Both the position numbers and the translations under genes were made by a program. DNA of 64,000 nucleotides. Origin: Smallanthus sonchifolius (lineage: Eukaryota; Streptophyta; Magnoliopsida; Asterales; Asteraceae). Numbering within the stretch: position 1 is the stretch's first letter; every line of letters starts with the position of its first letter. Below are positions 54,101 to 63,552 of the stretch, in pieces. Below the pieces are notes generated by a model. That model saw only the letters and a program-made list of their open reading frames with translations, ran no database searches and was not told the DNA's origin. The stretch is from the NCBI GenBank assembly GCA_023525975.1, contig CM042025.1, positions 3,425,001-3,489,000 on the forward strand. Direction: 5' to 3'.

Positions 54101-55721
54101 AAGTCTCAAGTACATATTTAGCCAGAAAGAGTTAAATATGAGACAAAGAAGATGGATGGAAATCCTGAATGATTATGATTGTGAAATTTGTTATCATGAA
54201 GGAAAGGCAAATGTAGTAGCAGATGCCTTGAGCCGAAAAGAAAATGTCAAGCCAAAGAGAGTACGTTCTCTCAGACTTGAACTACAAATTGATCTTGTAA
54301 GTCAGTTAAAAGAGGCACAAGAGTTAGCTTTGAAGGAAGGTAACTTTGAAAAAGAAGGAATGAAAGGAATGCTTGATTTACTGATCAAAGGTGAAGATAA
54401 TATCCTTCGCATGAATAAACGTATTTGGGTACCAGTTACAGGTGATCTTCGAGAGCGAATCCTCGAAGAAGCACACAAGTCCAAATACACCATGCACCCA
54501 GGAAGTGATAAAATGTACAAAAACCTCAAAGAAAGTTACTGGTGGATTGGTATGAAAAAGAACATTGCTATCTACGTAGCAAAATGTTTGACTTGTTCCA
54601 AAGTCAAAGCCGAACACCAAAAGCCAGCTGGATTATTGCAACAGTTAGAATTACCAGTTTGGAAATGGGAATTGATAACTATGGACTTTATTACCAAACT
54701 TCCTCGAACCACTCGTGGAAATAATGCAATCTGGGTTATCATTGACCGTTTAACCAAATCAGCTCACTTTCTACCTATTAAAGACACCATGAGTATGGAC
54801 AAAATGGCACAAATTTACGTTAATGAAATTGTAACATTACATGGTGTGCCTCTATCCATAGTGTCAGATAGAGATAGTCGCTTCACATCTCGATTCTGGC
54901 AAAGTTTTCAAACAGCTCTAGGAACTCGATTGAACCTTAGTACTGCTTACCATCCACAAACTGATGGGCAGAGCGAAAGAACTATACAAACCCTAGAAGA
55001 TATGCTCCGAGCCTGTGTGATAGACTTTGGAGGTAATTGGGATGATCATTTACCTCTAATGGAATTCTCATACAACAATAGTTATCACACAAGTATTCAG
55101 GCCGCACCATTTGAAGCATTGTACGGACGGAAATGTCGAACGCCTGTATGTTGGTCAGATATCGGAGAAAATCAACTATCAGGACCAGAGATAGTCCAAG
55201 AAACTACCGATAAAATCTTGCAAATACGAGAACGTCTAAAAATGGCTAGAGATCGACAAAAGAGTTATGCAGATAAACGAAGAAAGCCGTTAGAATTTCA
55301 AATCGGTGACAAGGTATTATTAAAAGTTTCACCTTGGAAAGGTGTTATTCGTTTCGGAAAGAAAGGAAAGTTAAGTCCACGTTTTGTTGGACCTTTCAAA
55401 ATCATTAAACAAATCGGACCTGTTGCCTATCAGCTTGAACTACCAGTAGAGATGGGTGGGGTACACGATATATTCCATGTATCAAACCTACGTAAGTGTT
55501 TAGCTGATGAATCCTTGCTGATGCCTTTACAAGATGTGGAAGTAAATGAAAAGCTCAAATTCATTGAACGACCGTTACAAATTGAAGACCGACAAATCAA
55601 AAAGCTTAAACGAAAGCAATTGGCGTTAGTCAAAATAAGATGGGACTCCAGGCGTGGCCCAGAATATACTTGGGAACTTGAGTCAGAAATGCGCAAAAAG
55701 TATCCACATCTCTTTCAATGA
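51111..55721 (+). CDS. Gag-pol polyprotein, Tekay-like gypsy
   Basis: A 1536-codon single frame. Gag lies at ~1-420 with a Lys/Ser-rich N-terminus, a capsid-type region (~140-290) and Cys/His knuckles (~340-393: CNHCKVSGHTTENC and CFNCGELGHISTNC). Protease has FDSGANRSF at ~449-457. Reverse transcriptase runs ~590-790 with catalytic FIDD at ~782-785. RNase H spans ~925-1040 (YCDASHTGLG, TDHKSLKY, HEGKANVVADALS). Integrase has an HHCC finger (~1128-1170) and core residues in MDFITKLP, VSDRDSRF and GQSERTIQTLEDM. The C-terminal ~65 residues (LKRKQLALVKIRWDSRRGPE, then TWELESEM) resemble a chromodomain, which in chromoviruses can target integration to particular chromatin. All catalytic residues are present with no stop or frameshift. 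Confidence 0.93.
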   Translation: MSQQNNNSGPATYITKEKGKEINNNPEIATQQPELQQLVKQSIREILPDTIKKVQENIKTPSYVTSHSKRTENPPKTNTEQVASSRRTQTSKRSRTSSNKYSGSEESLNLSSEDSEEEEKETKRYRHKGCSYKTFQDCKPYEFKGTEGGIATLHWLEKMESVIAISKCAKKDQVLYASNSFKNEALEWWNSIISAKGRRKTNAMDWKEFRAKVKKKFCPKTEKEQAERKFLEHRMVGTNDREYTTKFFEYARLAPHLAKPESVLITRYIYGLVPEIRDLVKVVSPKTIESTVELTGTMTAGLIRNIEEKKKVESSTKTKPEAKRFSKSFGQKGFPFNNPPCKTCGRRHSGKCVFETPFCNHCKVSGHTTENCFKRKGMITCFNCGELGHISTNCPKFARTGRAGGSGAKIPPENKKTVRAFVMNANQAERTPDVITGTFLLNNVYAKVLFDSGANRSFIDYNFCNLLNKPLSPLAETYEVETANGDLIKISQSLNNCYITLAGFTIPVQLLPMSITGFDIVLGMDWLSNNQAEILCNQQVVKLVTPTNKNLTIQGDKPTKPIQIISILKATKCLRKGYLACLVSITALEKEKKIESVHVVSEFPDVFPEELPGLPPEREVEFRINLVPGATPIAKSPYRLAPTEMAELKKQLDELLEKGFIQPSSSPWGAPILFVKKKDGSMRMCIDYRELNKVTIKNRYPLPRIDDLFDQLQGACHFSKIDLRSGYHQLKVHDNDISKTAFRTRYGHFEFTVMPFGLTNAPAAFMDMMNRVCKPYLDEFVIVFIDDILIYSKTQVEHETHLRTILELLRKEKLYAKFSKCEFWLTEVQFLGHVFNVNGIQVDPSKIEAISKWEIPKSPTEIRSFLGLAGYYRRFIQNFSRIAIPLTSLTRKSVKYEWGPKQSESFETLKQKLTNAPILSLPDGIEDFVVYCDASHTGLGCVLMQRKKVIAYASRQLKIHEKNYSTHDLELGAIIFALKLWRHYLYGVKFTIYTDHKSLKYIFSQKELNMRQRRWMEILNDYDCEICYHEGKANVVADALSRKENVKPKRVRSLRLELQIDLVSQLKEAQELALKEGNFEKEGMKGMLDLLIKGEDNILRMNKRIWVPVTGDLRERILEEAHKSKYTMHPGSDKMYKNLKESYWWIGMKKNIAIYVAKCLTCSKVKAEHQKPAGLLQQLELPVWKWELITMDFITKLPRTTRGNNAIWVIIDRLTKSAHFLPIKDTMSMDKMAQIYVNEIVTLHGVPLSIVSDRDSRFTSRFWQSFQTALGTRLNLSTAYHPQTDGQSERTIQTLEDMLRACVIDFGGNWDDHLPLMEFSYNNSYHTSIQAAPFEALYGRKCRTPVCWSDIGENQLSGPEIVQETTDKILQIRERLKMARDRQKSYADKRRKPLEFQIGDKVLLKVSPWKGVIRFGKKGKLSPRFVGPFKIIKQIGPVAYQLELPVEMGGVHDIFHVSNLRKCLADESLLMPLQDVEVNEKLKFIERPLQIEDRQIKKLKRKQLALVKIRWDSRRGPEYTWELESEMRKKYPHLFQ

Positions 55722-55743
55722 ATCTCGAGGACGAGATTATTCT

Positions 55744-55757
55744 AAAGGAGGGGAGGA
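55744..55757 (+). other. Polypurine tract
   Basis: AAAGGAGGGGAGGA immediately before the 3' LTR primes plus-strand DNA synthesis. The same tract is at 48420-48433. Confidence 0.85.
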
Positions 55758-57337
55758 TGTAACACCCAAAATAAAAAGAAAAGAAAAATTCAAAATTTCA
55801 CTCCCTCGCGGTACGCGAGGGAGATTTTGACAAAACCTCGCGGTACGCGAGGGGACTGCTTATACGCCAGATTTACACCTTCTCGCGGTACGCGAGAAGA
55901 TTCCCAACCAAGCCTCGCGGTACGCGAGGGAATAGTACACGCGTCAGGGCCAGAAAACACGTGTCATTCACCCTTGCCACCAGCCGCCACGTGTCATGCT
56001 GACTCAGCACCGTTCGTGACACCTCATCCTCTCGCGGTACGCGAGAGATTTCCTTGGCCAGTCTCGCGGTACGCGAGAGACCGGAATTCCAGCCTATAAA
56101 AGGCCGTCAACGGGATTGAAATCTCTACACAATTTCCAAACATTCCTTATACACAAACCCGATCTCTCAAAACTCTACGACGTTCCAAGCCGCCGTCCAA
56201 CCTTCCCACGAAACCCTGCTCAAGCCGTAGTTCCGTCCAAATCCCGCGAAGTAGGTATCATTAAAACTATTCATATATATATATAGCCGCAATTATATAT
56301 ATATTCTCTCATATATATTCTCGTTAATCGTGTCTTCCCTAGGAAGAAACGTATCGAGGTTCTGCTCAAAATTCTGAAGCCTACAACCCTACCAGCCATC
56401 AAAATCAAGGTGAACACGTTTAACGCTTTTCAAACGATAAAACCATTTTATTTACGAAAACGGCATGAAACAAATTAAATGCTTTAATCATAAGGGTAAT
56501 CTACGTGATAGCATTCAGGCCATAAGCATACGTAGATTTGATCAAATGGTATACATGTGACGGGTGAAAGTCCGGTCCGTGGCTGGGTACAGATCATGTA
56601 ATGGGAAATCATAAGACTAAGGATGGGTTTCCTTAGCAGATTATACGAGGGACGAGTTCCTGAGTATCATGTAAGACTAAGAACAAGGTTCTTAGCATCA
56701 TCACCCTGGGAATAGGCTATCAGTCTGAGACATAGCGCTCAGCCAGTTGACCCCATGGCAGTTAACCCAGTGTATGTAGGTGGTATATACTTCAGGTGAA
56801 ATAGACTGCTGAATGTGTAGATTTACCATACAAAAACGTGCTTAAAGGCTTTAATTTGGTTTATGTTAGAAATCATTTTCGTGTCAGTTAAATGTGATTC
56901 ACCGGCTTTATGCTGATGTTCATTTTCAAAACGTTTTTCACAGGTAGTGAAAGAAATCATTAAATTCAGGGTGGTGCAGTAAAGACAAGATCTTTAGGCA
57001 TATTTAAATCCCTGTGGCAGACTAATACAAGACCAAATGTTGGAACGGACGTAGATCCTAGACATTTTTAAATGGCTTGTATTATGTAAATTAATTCAGC
57101 AGATGTACATTATATAATAGACTTTTGAATGTCTATTATCATGAAATGAAAAGGGACGTGGATCCCAAGTTTTGACAAAAAGTACAGAATTAACCCTTGA
57201 GGTTATTTACATTACATTTCATTACAAAAAGGCATCAAGTAAAAACAAAGACTTCCGCTGCCCAAATATATGGGACCGCATTCAGATACCAGCGTTGTCT
57301 CGCGACGCCCGGGCAGGGGTAGCCCGGGGTTGTGACA
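55758..57337 (+). mobile_element. Gypsy 3' LTR, 1580 bp
   Basis: Copy of 48434-50013 at offset 7324, with the same six palindromes (55802-56078) and TATA box (56095). It ends GGGGTTGTGACA and is followed by unrelated DNA (TCAACCACC). Confidence 0.93.
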
Positions 57338-57870
57338 TCAACCACCTCACCTCCACGGCCAACACCACACCGGTACTCTCCTCGGCCTAATACAACATTT
57401 CGGTAGGTCGGTGTGCAACTGTTCATCACACCCACTTTCATTGGTCAGACAAAGATCTCATCATCAATCTTTTTTTTTAACGACGAACATTGAATATTGT
57501 GACGTCGCACCCCTCCGTCACATGGGAGAGCCTCATCCAACTCTGGCCAATATGTTGTCTTAACCGGGCCCACTTGACGTCAGAGTTGGAGAGCATCCAA
57601 GGAAAAATCTTACCCAATACGGCCCCTTCCGGGCTTGAGGGATAGCCGAGGCTCGAACCCTGAATCTGCGTGGGTAAAACCCTGCTAGGCCTCATTTGCA
57701 TGCGTCACAAATTAATGATGATGACAGGGATTGAACTCGATTCCCTTAGGACTTTAGGCCTCACCTCAACCAGTACACCACAACCTCTTCGGGAATCATC
57801 AATCTGTTCGCTTACTAAGCTTAGGTATATGTTTGCTCTAGATATATTTTTTTATATATTTGTTTAACTT
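57338..57870 (-). mobile_element. SINE-like and other repeat fragments
   Basis: Reverse tRNA B-box motifs are seen at about 57652-57662 (CTCGAACCCTG) and 57728-57740 (GGATTGAACTCG). The second lies before CCTCACCTCAACCAGTACACC, a reverse A-box-like segment. At least one minus-strand tRNA-derived SINE is likely. Exact limits are not resolved. Confidence 0.45.
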
Positions 57871-59629
57871 GAGGCGATGTATAGATTTCCAATTGAGGCC
57901 ATGTAGATTTTTCTTTGTTTTTATATTATTAAGTTTTATAATATTTTATTCTTTATAATTAATTTTGTACATATTATGTTTTCATCTTATAACTTTTAAA
58001 ATATGATGTTTTACAAAATTCCGAGTGTGTTGTTACGACATGCTTATTTTTATCTAAGTTTCGATATAAACTTCATTTAAAACCGAGCTTTTGACTTTCG
58101 TTATGATATACAAGTCATAGAATCACGAACGTATAAGACATCGATGTTGCTTAAATGTTTTTGTTTTCTCTTACAGCCTTTAAAATATTATGTTTTATAG
58201 AATTCGGAATTTGTCGTTTCCACATGTTTTTTATAATCGTTTCCATATTATTTTTTTGGCGGGGTGAGTACAAGTGTATAGGCAATGGCGGACTCAGAAA
58301 CTTTTTTATGGGTGTCGGAAATTTTTTGGTGTTTGAATGTTTATTAAAAGATATTTTCTTTGTCGGGTCAGGTCATTGAAACATTTTTTTTGCCAAAAGT
58401 TAGGTAACCGAACTTTTTTCGGTGTTTTAATGTCGATAATCTAATAAATAATCAAATAATAAAGTGAAATTTAAAGTAAAAGTTTAAAAAATACTTAATT
58501 TATTAGAGAAAAGTTCAACAAATACCAAAATCAGGGTTGCTTGTTCTTTTGGTACAAGATTTTGGAGAGTGCAGGGGCAACCTCTAACACACAACATAAT
58601 TCATGCAGACGGTAGTAGCATGTGATTTTCAATTAGGTTTGGGGGGGGCACTTCTCAGTCAATAGTCGCTTGTTTCCGTTTCACTTAATCATGTTCGGTG
58701 AAGATGGGAAAAGTATGACAAGACCGGTTAATTGTTTAGAAGAGATTAGATGGTATAAGGTAAAAGGTTATTCATTTATTTAGTTAAATGGTTAATGGCC
58801 TAGTGAGGTTAATTGTTTATAAAGCTTATTAATGAGTATGCCCAATTGACCAATTAAATTGTAATAAGTTTATATTTGTTAATTAGTTTATAATAATTAA
58901 TACGTTTATATTTATAAATTTTAAAGTTTTAAATTATTTTGTTTGGCTGTCGTTTTGGTCAAAAAGAAATTTCATGGGGGTCGCTCGGGATTAAATCGTA
59001 CATATAACAAACAATTTTTTTTCATGGGGGTCGGCCGACCCCCATCCTAACCATGTGGGTCCCTCTGTGTATAGGGCGTCGAAACCAAGTGTTACAAATT
59101 TTAATGCTTAAACGATACTGGTCGAACAACATCGGTGGCGGCGTCGTTATTATTTGTTTTGATTTTCGATCAATTTAAAACAATTGTAGTTATCCTTTGT
59201 GGCATGTAGCGAGTTTATTTTATAGGTTTTCTTTTTCGTTTATTATAGCGAGTGACGTATGCGTACCGGTAACTTAACGAATATAATTGATACAGGCTCC
59301 ATAGCGCGGGGAATCCCACTAATTATTAGACAATTGTGTTATAGTTATTCAAAATACTTAAAAACTCGTTAAATTTAATCGGCTTATCATCACTCTTAAG
59401 GTATACTATTTGTTTCTTCTTTGTATTTAAAAAACGATTAGTCGTAAACCTAACGCACATTATTCTTTTGAACAATATATTTGTTTATTTCTATTTTATT
59501 GCTTTTAGGATTTAGAAAAAAAACAATATCCAAAAAAGAAAAAAAAAAGTATACGTGTTTTCATAGCCTAAAATACCAGCATTAGAACTCATCATTTTGT
59601 GAACGGTTCCACCGCTGCTCAATTTCCGA
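57871..59629. other. Intergenic DNA with a probable MITE
   Basis: AT-rich. A repeat of about 800 bp lies at roughly 58280-59075, with ends CAATGGCGGACTCAGAA and CCATGTGGGTCCCTCTGTG that resemble common plant MITE termini. No gene is recognised; this includes the 3' flank of the minus-strand gene at 59630. Confidence 0.4.
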
Positions 59630-60187
59630 TCATATTGACCGTCGTACCGGTGGCAATGCCTGCTCTCCGCCGCCTCGTTGATCATCATTCAGTAGCCACA
59701 TCTTCAGTCGACCGTTTCTCCCCGGACTCCTCACCAGCTGCGGCGACAGGTTCGGCACCATAAACATCTGTAACCGTCCGTTCTCCCTAACCGTCACCAG
59801 TTCAAATTTCGGCCGTCCGTTCACGTTCAACGTCGATAAACCTGGCGGAAAATCGTAAATCACTTCCTGTCGATCAGGCGAAATCGGCACCAGATCCGAT
59901 TCCGATTTTTCCGCCGCCGTTACGTCAGCAGCACCGCCTTTCACCGCCTCCTCATTTCCAAGCCCTAGATAATCAATTTCCGGCAATGTCACCGGATTAC
60001 GCAACGTATCACCATTTCCGTTGTCCTGATCACCGCATTCTTCTTCTAATTCATCATCCTCGTCGGTGTTGAGAGATTTTGTTGACCGGTGAACGTCCGC
60101 CGGTGGTGAATGAGAGTCGTCGGCGGTGGAACTCATGGTGATGAATGCCGCCGTGGATTTGTTCGCTGATGACTCGAGATTTAACAC
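59630..60187 (-). CDS. FANTASTIC FOUR-like protein (FAF domain)
   Basis: A single-exon frame of 185 codons, locally GC-richer than its surroundings. The N-terminal half is acidic and Ser/Asp-rich (DEDDELEEECGDQD), probably disordered. Residues ~112-170 match my memory of the FAF/DUF3049 domain: FPPGLSTL, then ELVTVRENGRLQMFMV, then RSPGRNGRLKMWLL with paired NGRL repeats, ending in a basic tail. FAF proteins are plant-specific and modulate shoot meristem size; the role here is inferred only from the domain. The start may be 60187 or the in-frame ATG at 60136 (MSSTADDSHSPP). The frame is intact. It lies in the block that interrupts the segmental duplication and has no partner near copy 1 in this window. 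Confidence 0.55.
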   Translation of the reverse strand: MLNLESSANKSTAAFITMSSTADDSHSPPADVHRSTKSLNTDEDDELEEECGDQDNGNGDTLRNPVTLPEIDYLGLGNEEAVKGGAADVTAAEKSESDLVPISPDRQEVIYDFPPGLSTLNVNGRPKFELVTVRENGRLQMFMVPNLSPQLVRSPGRNGRLKMWLLNDDQRGGGEQALPPVRRSI

Positions 60188-60552
60188 CAGAAAGCTTGAG
60201 TGATCATGCTAGTAAACTTCAAAAACTAAAAAAACTTTTTTGTAGGGTTTTGGATATAATTATAAAGTGTTTAACGTGTTATTAGTAACGATTTGGATAC
60301 ATTTATTGTTACTATAGTCATTCTATTGACCTTTAATTTCCAAAAATACTTATTGGCTGCTTATAATGATCGAAATTAAGGGTACAAGCCGTCGGAGGAG
60401 AAATGGAGAAATAGTATATTTTCGTATTTTTTTTAAAATAATTTTGATATAGTCTCTAAACATTAAAAAAAAATTGTTTCTCAACCCAATTTTACTCTAT
60501 TAAATTTCTAAACTTCACTATAATACATATAATTATGAAAAAATGTTTAAAA
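60188..60552. promoter_or_regulatory. Upstream region of the FAF-like gene
   Basis: Presumed promoter on the minus strand. AT-rich, no motif I can defend. Confidence 0.35.
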
Positions 60553-60900
60553 TAAGGCAAATTAGATTTTAATAGTCCAAATTATGAATAATTGGTCGAT
60601 AATAATCCATACTAACAATTTGACCGGTGACAATCATAACTTTCACTTTTATTGTTAAAGGCAGTCGCAGTAGCATAATCATCGTAGATTTATACTCTAT
60701 GTACATTTGATTTCACTTGTACGTTTATCCATTTCGTTCAAAATAAGTGTAAATCGAGTATAAATTTATAATAATTATGCTACCGAAAATGCCCTTAGCA
60801 ATAAAAATGAAAGTTAGAACTGTCACTGGCCAAATTATTAGTATGAATTATTATCGACCAATGAGTCATAATATGGATTATTAAAATCCAAATTACCTTA
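60553..60900. mobile_element. MITE with ~110-bp inverted repeats
   Basis: It starts TAAGGCAAATTAGATTTTAA and ends TTAAAATCCAAATTACCTTA. The arms continue through TGGTCGATAATAAT and its complement, with a loop of about 130 bp. No coding capacity. Confidence 0.7.
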
Positions 60901-61650
60901 AAATAATGACATGTTACATCTTAAATTAGTCAAAAATCGATAAAGTGGTGTTCTTATATTATGACAAATTTATTAGGTAACGAGTCCGTATTTAATTTTT
61001 TGTTTTCCATAAGTATATTCATTATAGATAAGTGTGGAGACTTTAATATATCGAAAGTAGGGTGGAAAAGCTTTTTTTCGTTTTTCTTCGAATGTTTGAG
61101 ACTTTAATGTGTCAAAATTATGTTGAGATGTTTTTCCATAAAAATAACGAAGTATAACAATTTTTTTACGATCCTAAATGAATGAGAAATGCGTAAAATA
61201 TAAAATAAAAACCAAGACACGTGCATGGCACATTTCAAACAAAATCAAACCCTAAAACTCATTAGATTATCGATTTAAATCTGTTGCAATTTGTGACTCG
61301 GCTGAATTTGAATATATATGTTATATTTTAGTTCAATTAACTATAAAAAATGGCCCGAGAAAAAAGATATGCTAAGTTTTGACTATATCTACTTTGGATG
61401 TTTCAACTTTCAAAGATTGTCATTATATTAGATTTGTTTCGGTTAGTCCGGACATAGTTTTGAAGAATTTGTTTGTAATTTTTTTATATGTACTGTTTAT
61501 TAGAATGTTTTAATAATGATTATTTTTTTTTATAAAAGTCCATTACATTTAAAACTCAAGGTGATAAGTATGAGTGTAAAACAAAACCCATCAACAAATA
61601 CTCGCGGGTTTATAGGCTAGAAAAAATCGACTCGAATGTTATAAAAGAGT
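60901..61650. other. AT-rich intergenic DNA
   Basis: No gene or repeat with defined ends was recognised. Confidence 0.4.
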
Positions 61651-61752
61651 CTTGTCTTGTGAAAGCATGAAGTCTTGCTTTGCGCAAGCACGATAAAAGA
61701 GTCTTGTACACGTACAAGCATGTCATAGGAGTCTTGCACGAGTGCAAGCATG
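61651..61752. repeat. Tandem hairpin repeats at the duplication breakpoint
   Basis: Four imperfect units of about 23-31 bp share GAGTCTTG...CAAGCATG. Each of the last two forms a perfect 7-bp stem with a 2-nt loop: CTTGTAC-AC-GTACAAG and CTTGCAC-GA-GTGCAAG. The second unit has CTTGC...GCAAG. The copy 2 duplication resumes immediately to the right. Confidence 0.65.
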
Positions 61753-61756
61753 TTTT

Positions 61757-62742
61757 TTAATATTACAAACCTCTATTCATGATAAAGATAAAAGAACATA
61801 TGTATGACGTTTTAAAGTAAACTAATGATTTGATAGAATATTGTTCTGTTAAAGTTTGTTTTAATAAAGGGAACAATTTATAAATGCTAAAGTTTAATCT
61901 TGTAAAATAAACTAGAACTCCCTCAGTTTATCCGACTTTTAGCATGCATATTAGATTAGTAATGTAGGTTTCTGTCTGGACGTTAGAGATTAGTGTTGAG
62001 TTTGATAGTGGAGCTTGTTCCCGTGAAGACTGACATCTTATTGTTTCAAGTTATTTTTAGACCTTTTTGGTTGTTATGGGCTATGAATTTGACTTGACAT
62101 GTCTTCATCATGTTATGGTTGTAATGTTTAACATTTCCGGTGCTTTATGAACGAAATCTCTGGTTTAAGAACTATGATGCGAATGTGTAAATCCAACAGA
62201 CGAAACCCCCGGGTTTAGGGTGTTTCATTAAGCTTGGTTCAATTCGAGTTTTTAAAGAGGCGACTATAAATAGCTCGCAAGTGTAACTAAAATCAACAAA
62301 AGGTCTACATCATTATTAAAAGAGTTAATTGTATAAATGGCCTTTGTGGTTTGATTAAATTGCATGTTTGACCCCTAGGTTTTAAAAATTATAAATTTAG
62401 TTCAAACTTTTGGGACTGGTTGTGCCTTTAGCCCCTGGTGTTAACACCAGTTAGTTTTTAACAGAAAGTTAACCTATGTGTCATCTACGTGACTTACGAT
62501 TACAAACTTAACCCTAAAATTGAGTTAAAATAAGTAAAATTCATTAAAAAAAATAATAAAAAATCAGTAAAAATCATCAAAAATTCATAAAAAATCAGTA
62601 AAAATCACTAATATTTTACTGATTTTTAATTTTTTGTACTGATTTTAACTCATTTTTAGGGTTAATTTCGTAATTATAAGTCACGTGGATGACACATAGG
62701 CTAACTTTCTGTTAAAAACTATCCGGTGTTAACACCAAAGGC
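61757..62742 (+). repeat. Segmental duplication, copy 2, right part
   Basis: Matches about 7586-8504 in the same orientation, from AATATTACAAACCTCTATTC to within the family B MITE. About 20 bp of copy 1 at the breakpoint have no counterpart. Confidence 0.88.
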
Positions 62743-62852
62743 TAAAGGCGCAACCAGTCTCTAAAGTTTGGACTAAGTTTGTAATTTTTAAAACCTGTGA
62801 GCTAAATATGCAATTTGATCAAACTATAGGGACCATTTATGCGCGAAACTCT
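62321..62852. mobile_element. MITE family B, complete
   Basis: It begins AGAGTTAATTG and ends in a diverged reverse complement (GCGAAACTCT). Long inverted repeats include GGTGTTAACACCAG-like blocks, with a centre rich in AAAATCAGTAAAAATCA. It is flanked by TATTAAA on both sides, a probable target duplication of 7-9 bp. The copy at 8095 is truncated. Confidence 0.8.
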
Positions 62853-63184
62853 TATTAAAAAGAGCAAGTTAATTATTTTGTGATAACGTGAGCTGTGAAT
62901 GGCAAAAGCCCATTAAATAAATTGAAGGCTGAAGTAAAAAAAGTGGGTTTGGGGCTGGGCTAATTAAATTTATGGGTTTGGTTACAAAGAAATTAAAAAG
63001 GATATTGTTCTAATAAAACATCAAACCTTGAGATAGTTTATTTTGTTTATTTGTATGATTGAATAGTTGTTTCATCACTATCGGGAGATTTGATAATTGT
63101 TTAACTTGGATGGATGGTATTATATTATATTGTGTTTATATATAATTAGCAACCTAAATAAACAATGTTTTAATATTTTTTATA
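62853..63184. other. Intergenic DNA
   Basis: No gene or repeat recognised. Confidence 0.4.
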
Positions 63185-63360
63185 GAGTAAACTGTCATTT
63201 TCGTCTATGTGGAGTATCATCGAAAATGTTTATTTTTCTCCTGTGTATCCTCGTAGTTTACAAAAACTTGTCATTTTCATCCGATCAGTTAACTTAATTA
63301 AAATTTTAATGTTAAATGAGAGGTATTTAAGTCTTTTTATATATTTTCTTATTTTAAACC
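63185..63360. mobile_element. Diverged left part of MITE family A
   Basis: It starts AGAGTAAACTGTCATTTTCG and contains the ACTTGTCATTTTCATCC and TTAAATGAGAGGTATTTAAG blocks of 3882-4485. More diverged than the other copies; the right half is not seen. Confidence 0.6.
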
Positions 63361-63453
63361 CTTACTTATTCACCTCATCCCCTTAAACCGTATTAACCCT
63401 AATTACCGTATTATGATCGTCCCTCTAGCCATCATTTTCTTAATCCAGCTCAA

Positions 63454-63552
63454 GGAGGCATGGCTTAATGGTCTGAAGCTCACCCTCCCAATCGGTAGCT
63501 CGGGTTCAAATCTTGCACGCACACCCACCCACCCCCCTCAAAAAAAAAACCC
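63454..63552 (+). mobile_element. Short tRNA-derived SINE-like unit
   Basis: It has an A-box-like TGGCTTAATGGTC near 63461 and a B-box GGTTCAAATCT at about 63505, followed by a C/A-rich stretch and an A-run at about 63540-63550. It does not fold as a complete tRNA (no clear acceptor pairing), so it is a SINE-type derivative. Confidence 0.5.

Larger units (their letters stand above)
48434..57337 (+). mobile_element. Complete Tekay-like Ty3/gypsy retrotransposon, 8.9 kb
   Basis: LTR 48434-50013, primer site, pre-gag ORF, gag-pol ORF, purine tract 55744-55757, LTR 55758-57337. The single gag-pol frame with integrase before a C-terminal chromodomain-like segment fits the chromovirus Tekay/Del lineage. 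All coding regions are open and the LTRs look identical, so it may be active. The usual 5-bp target duplication cannot be seen because the left side is another copy of the element. Confidence 0.92.
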
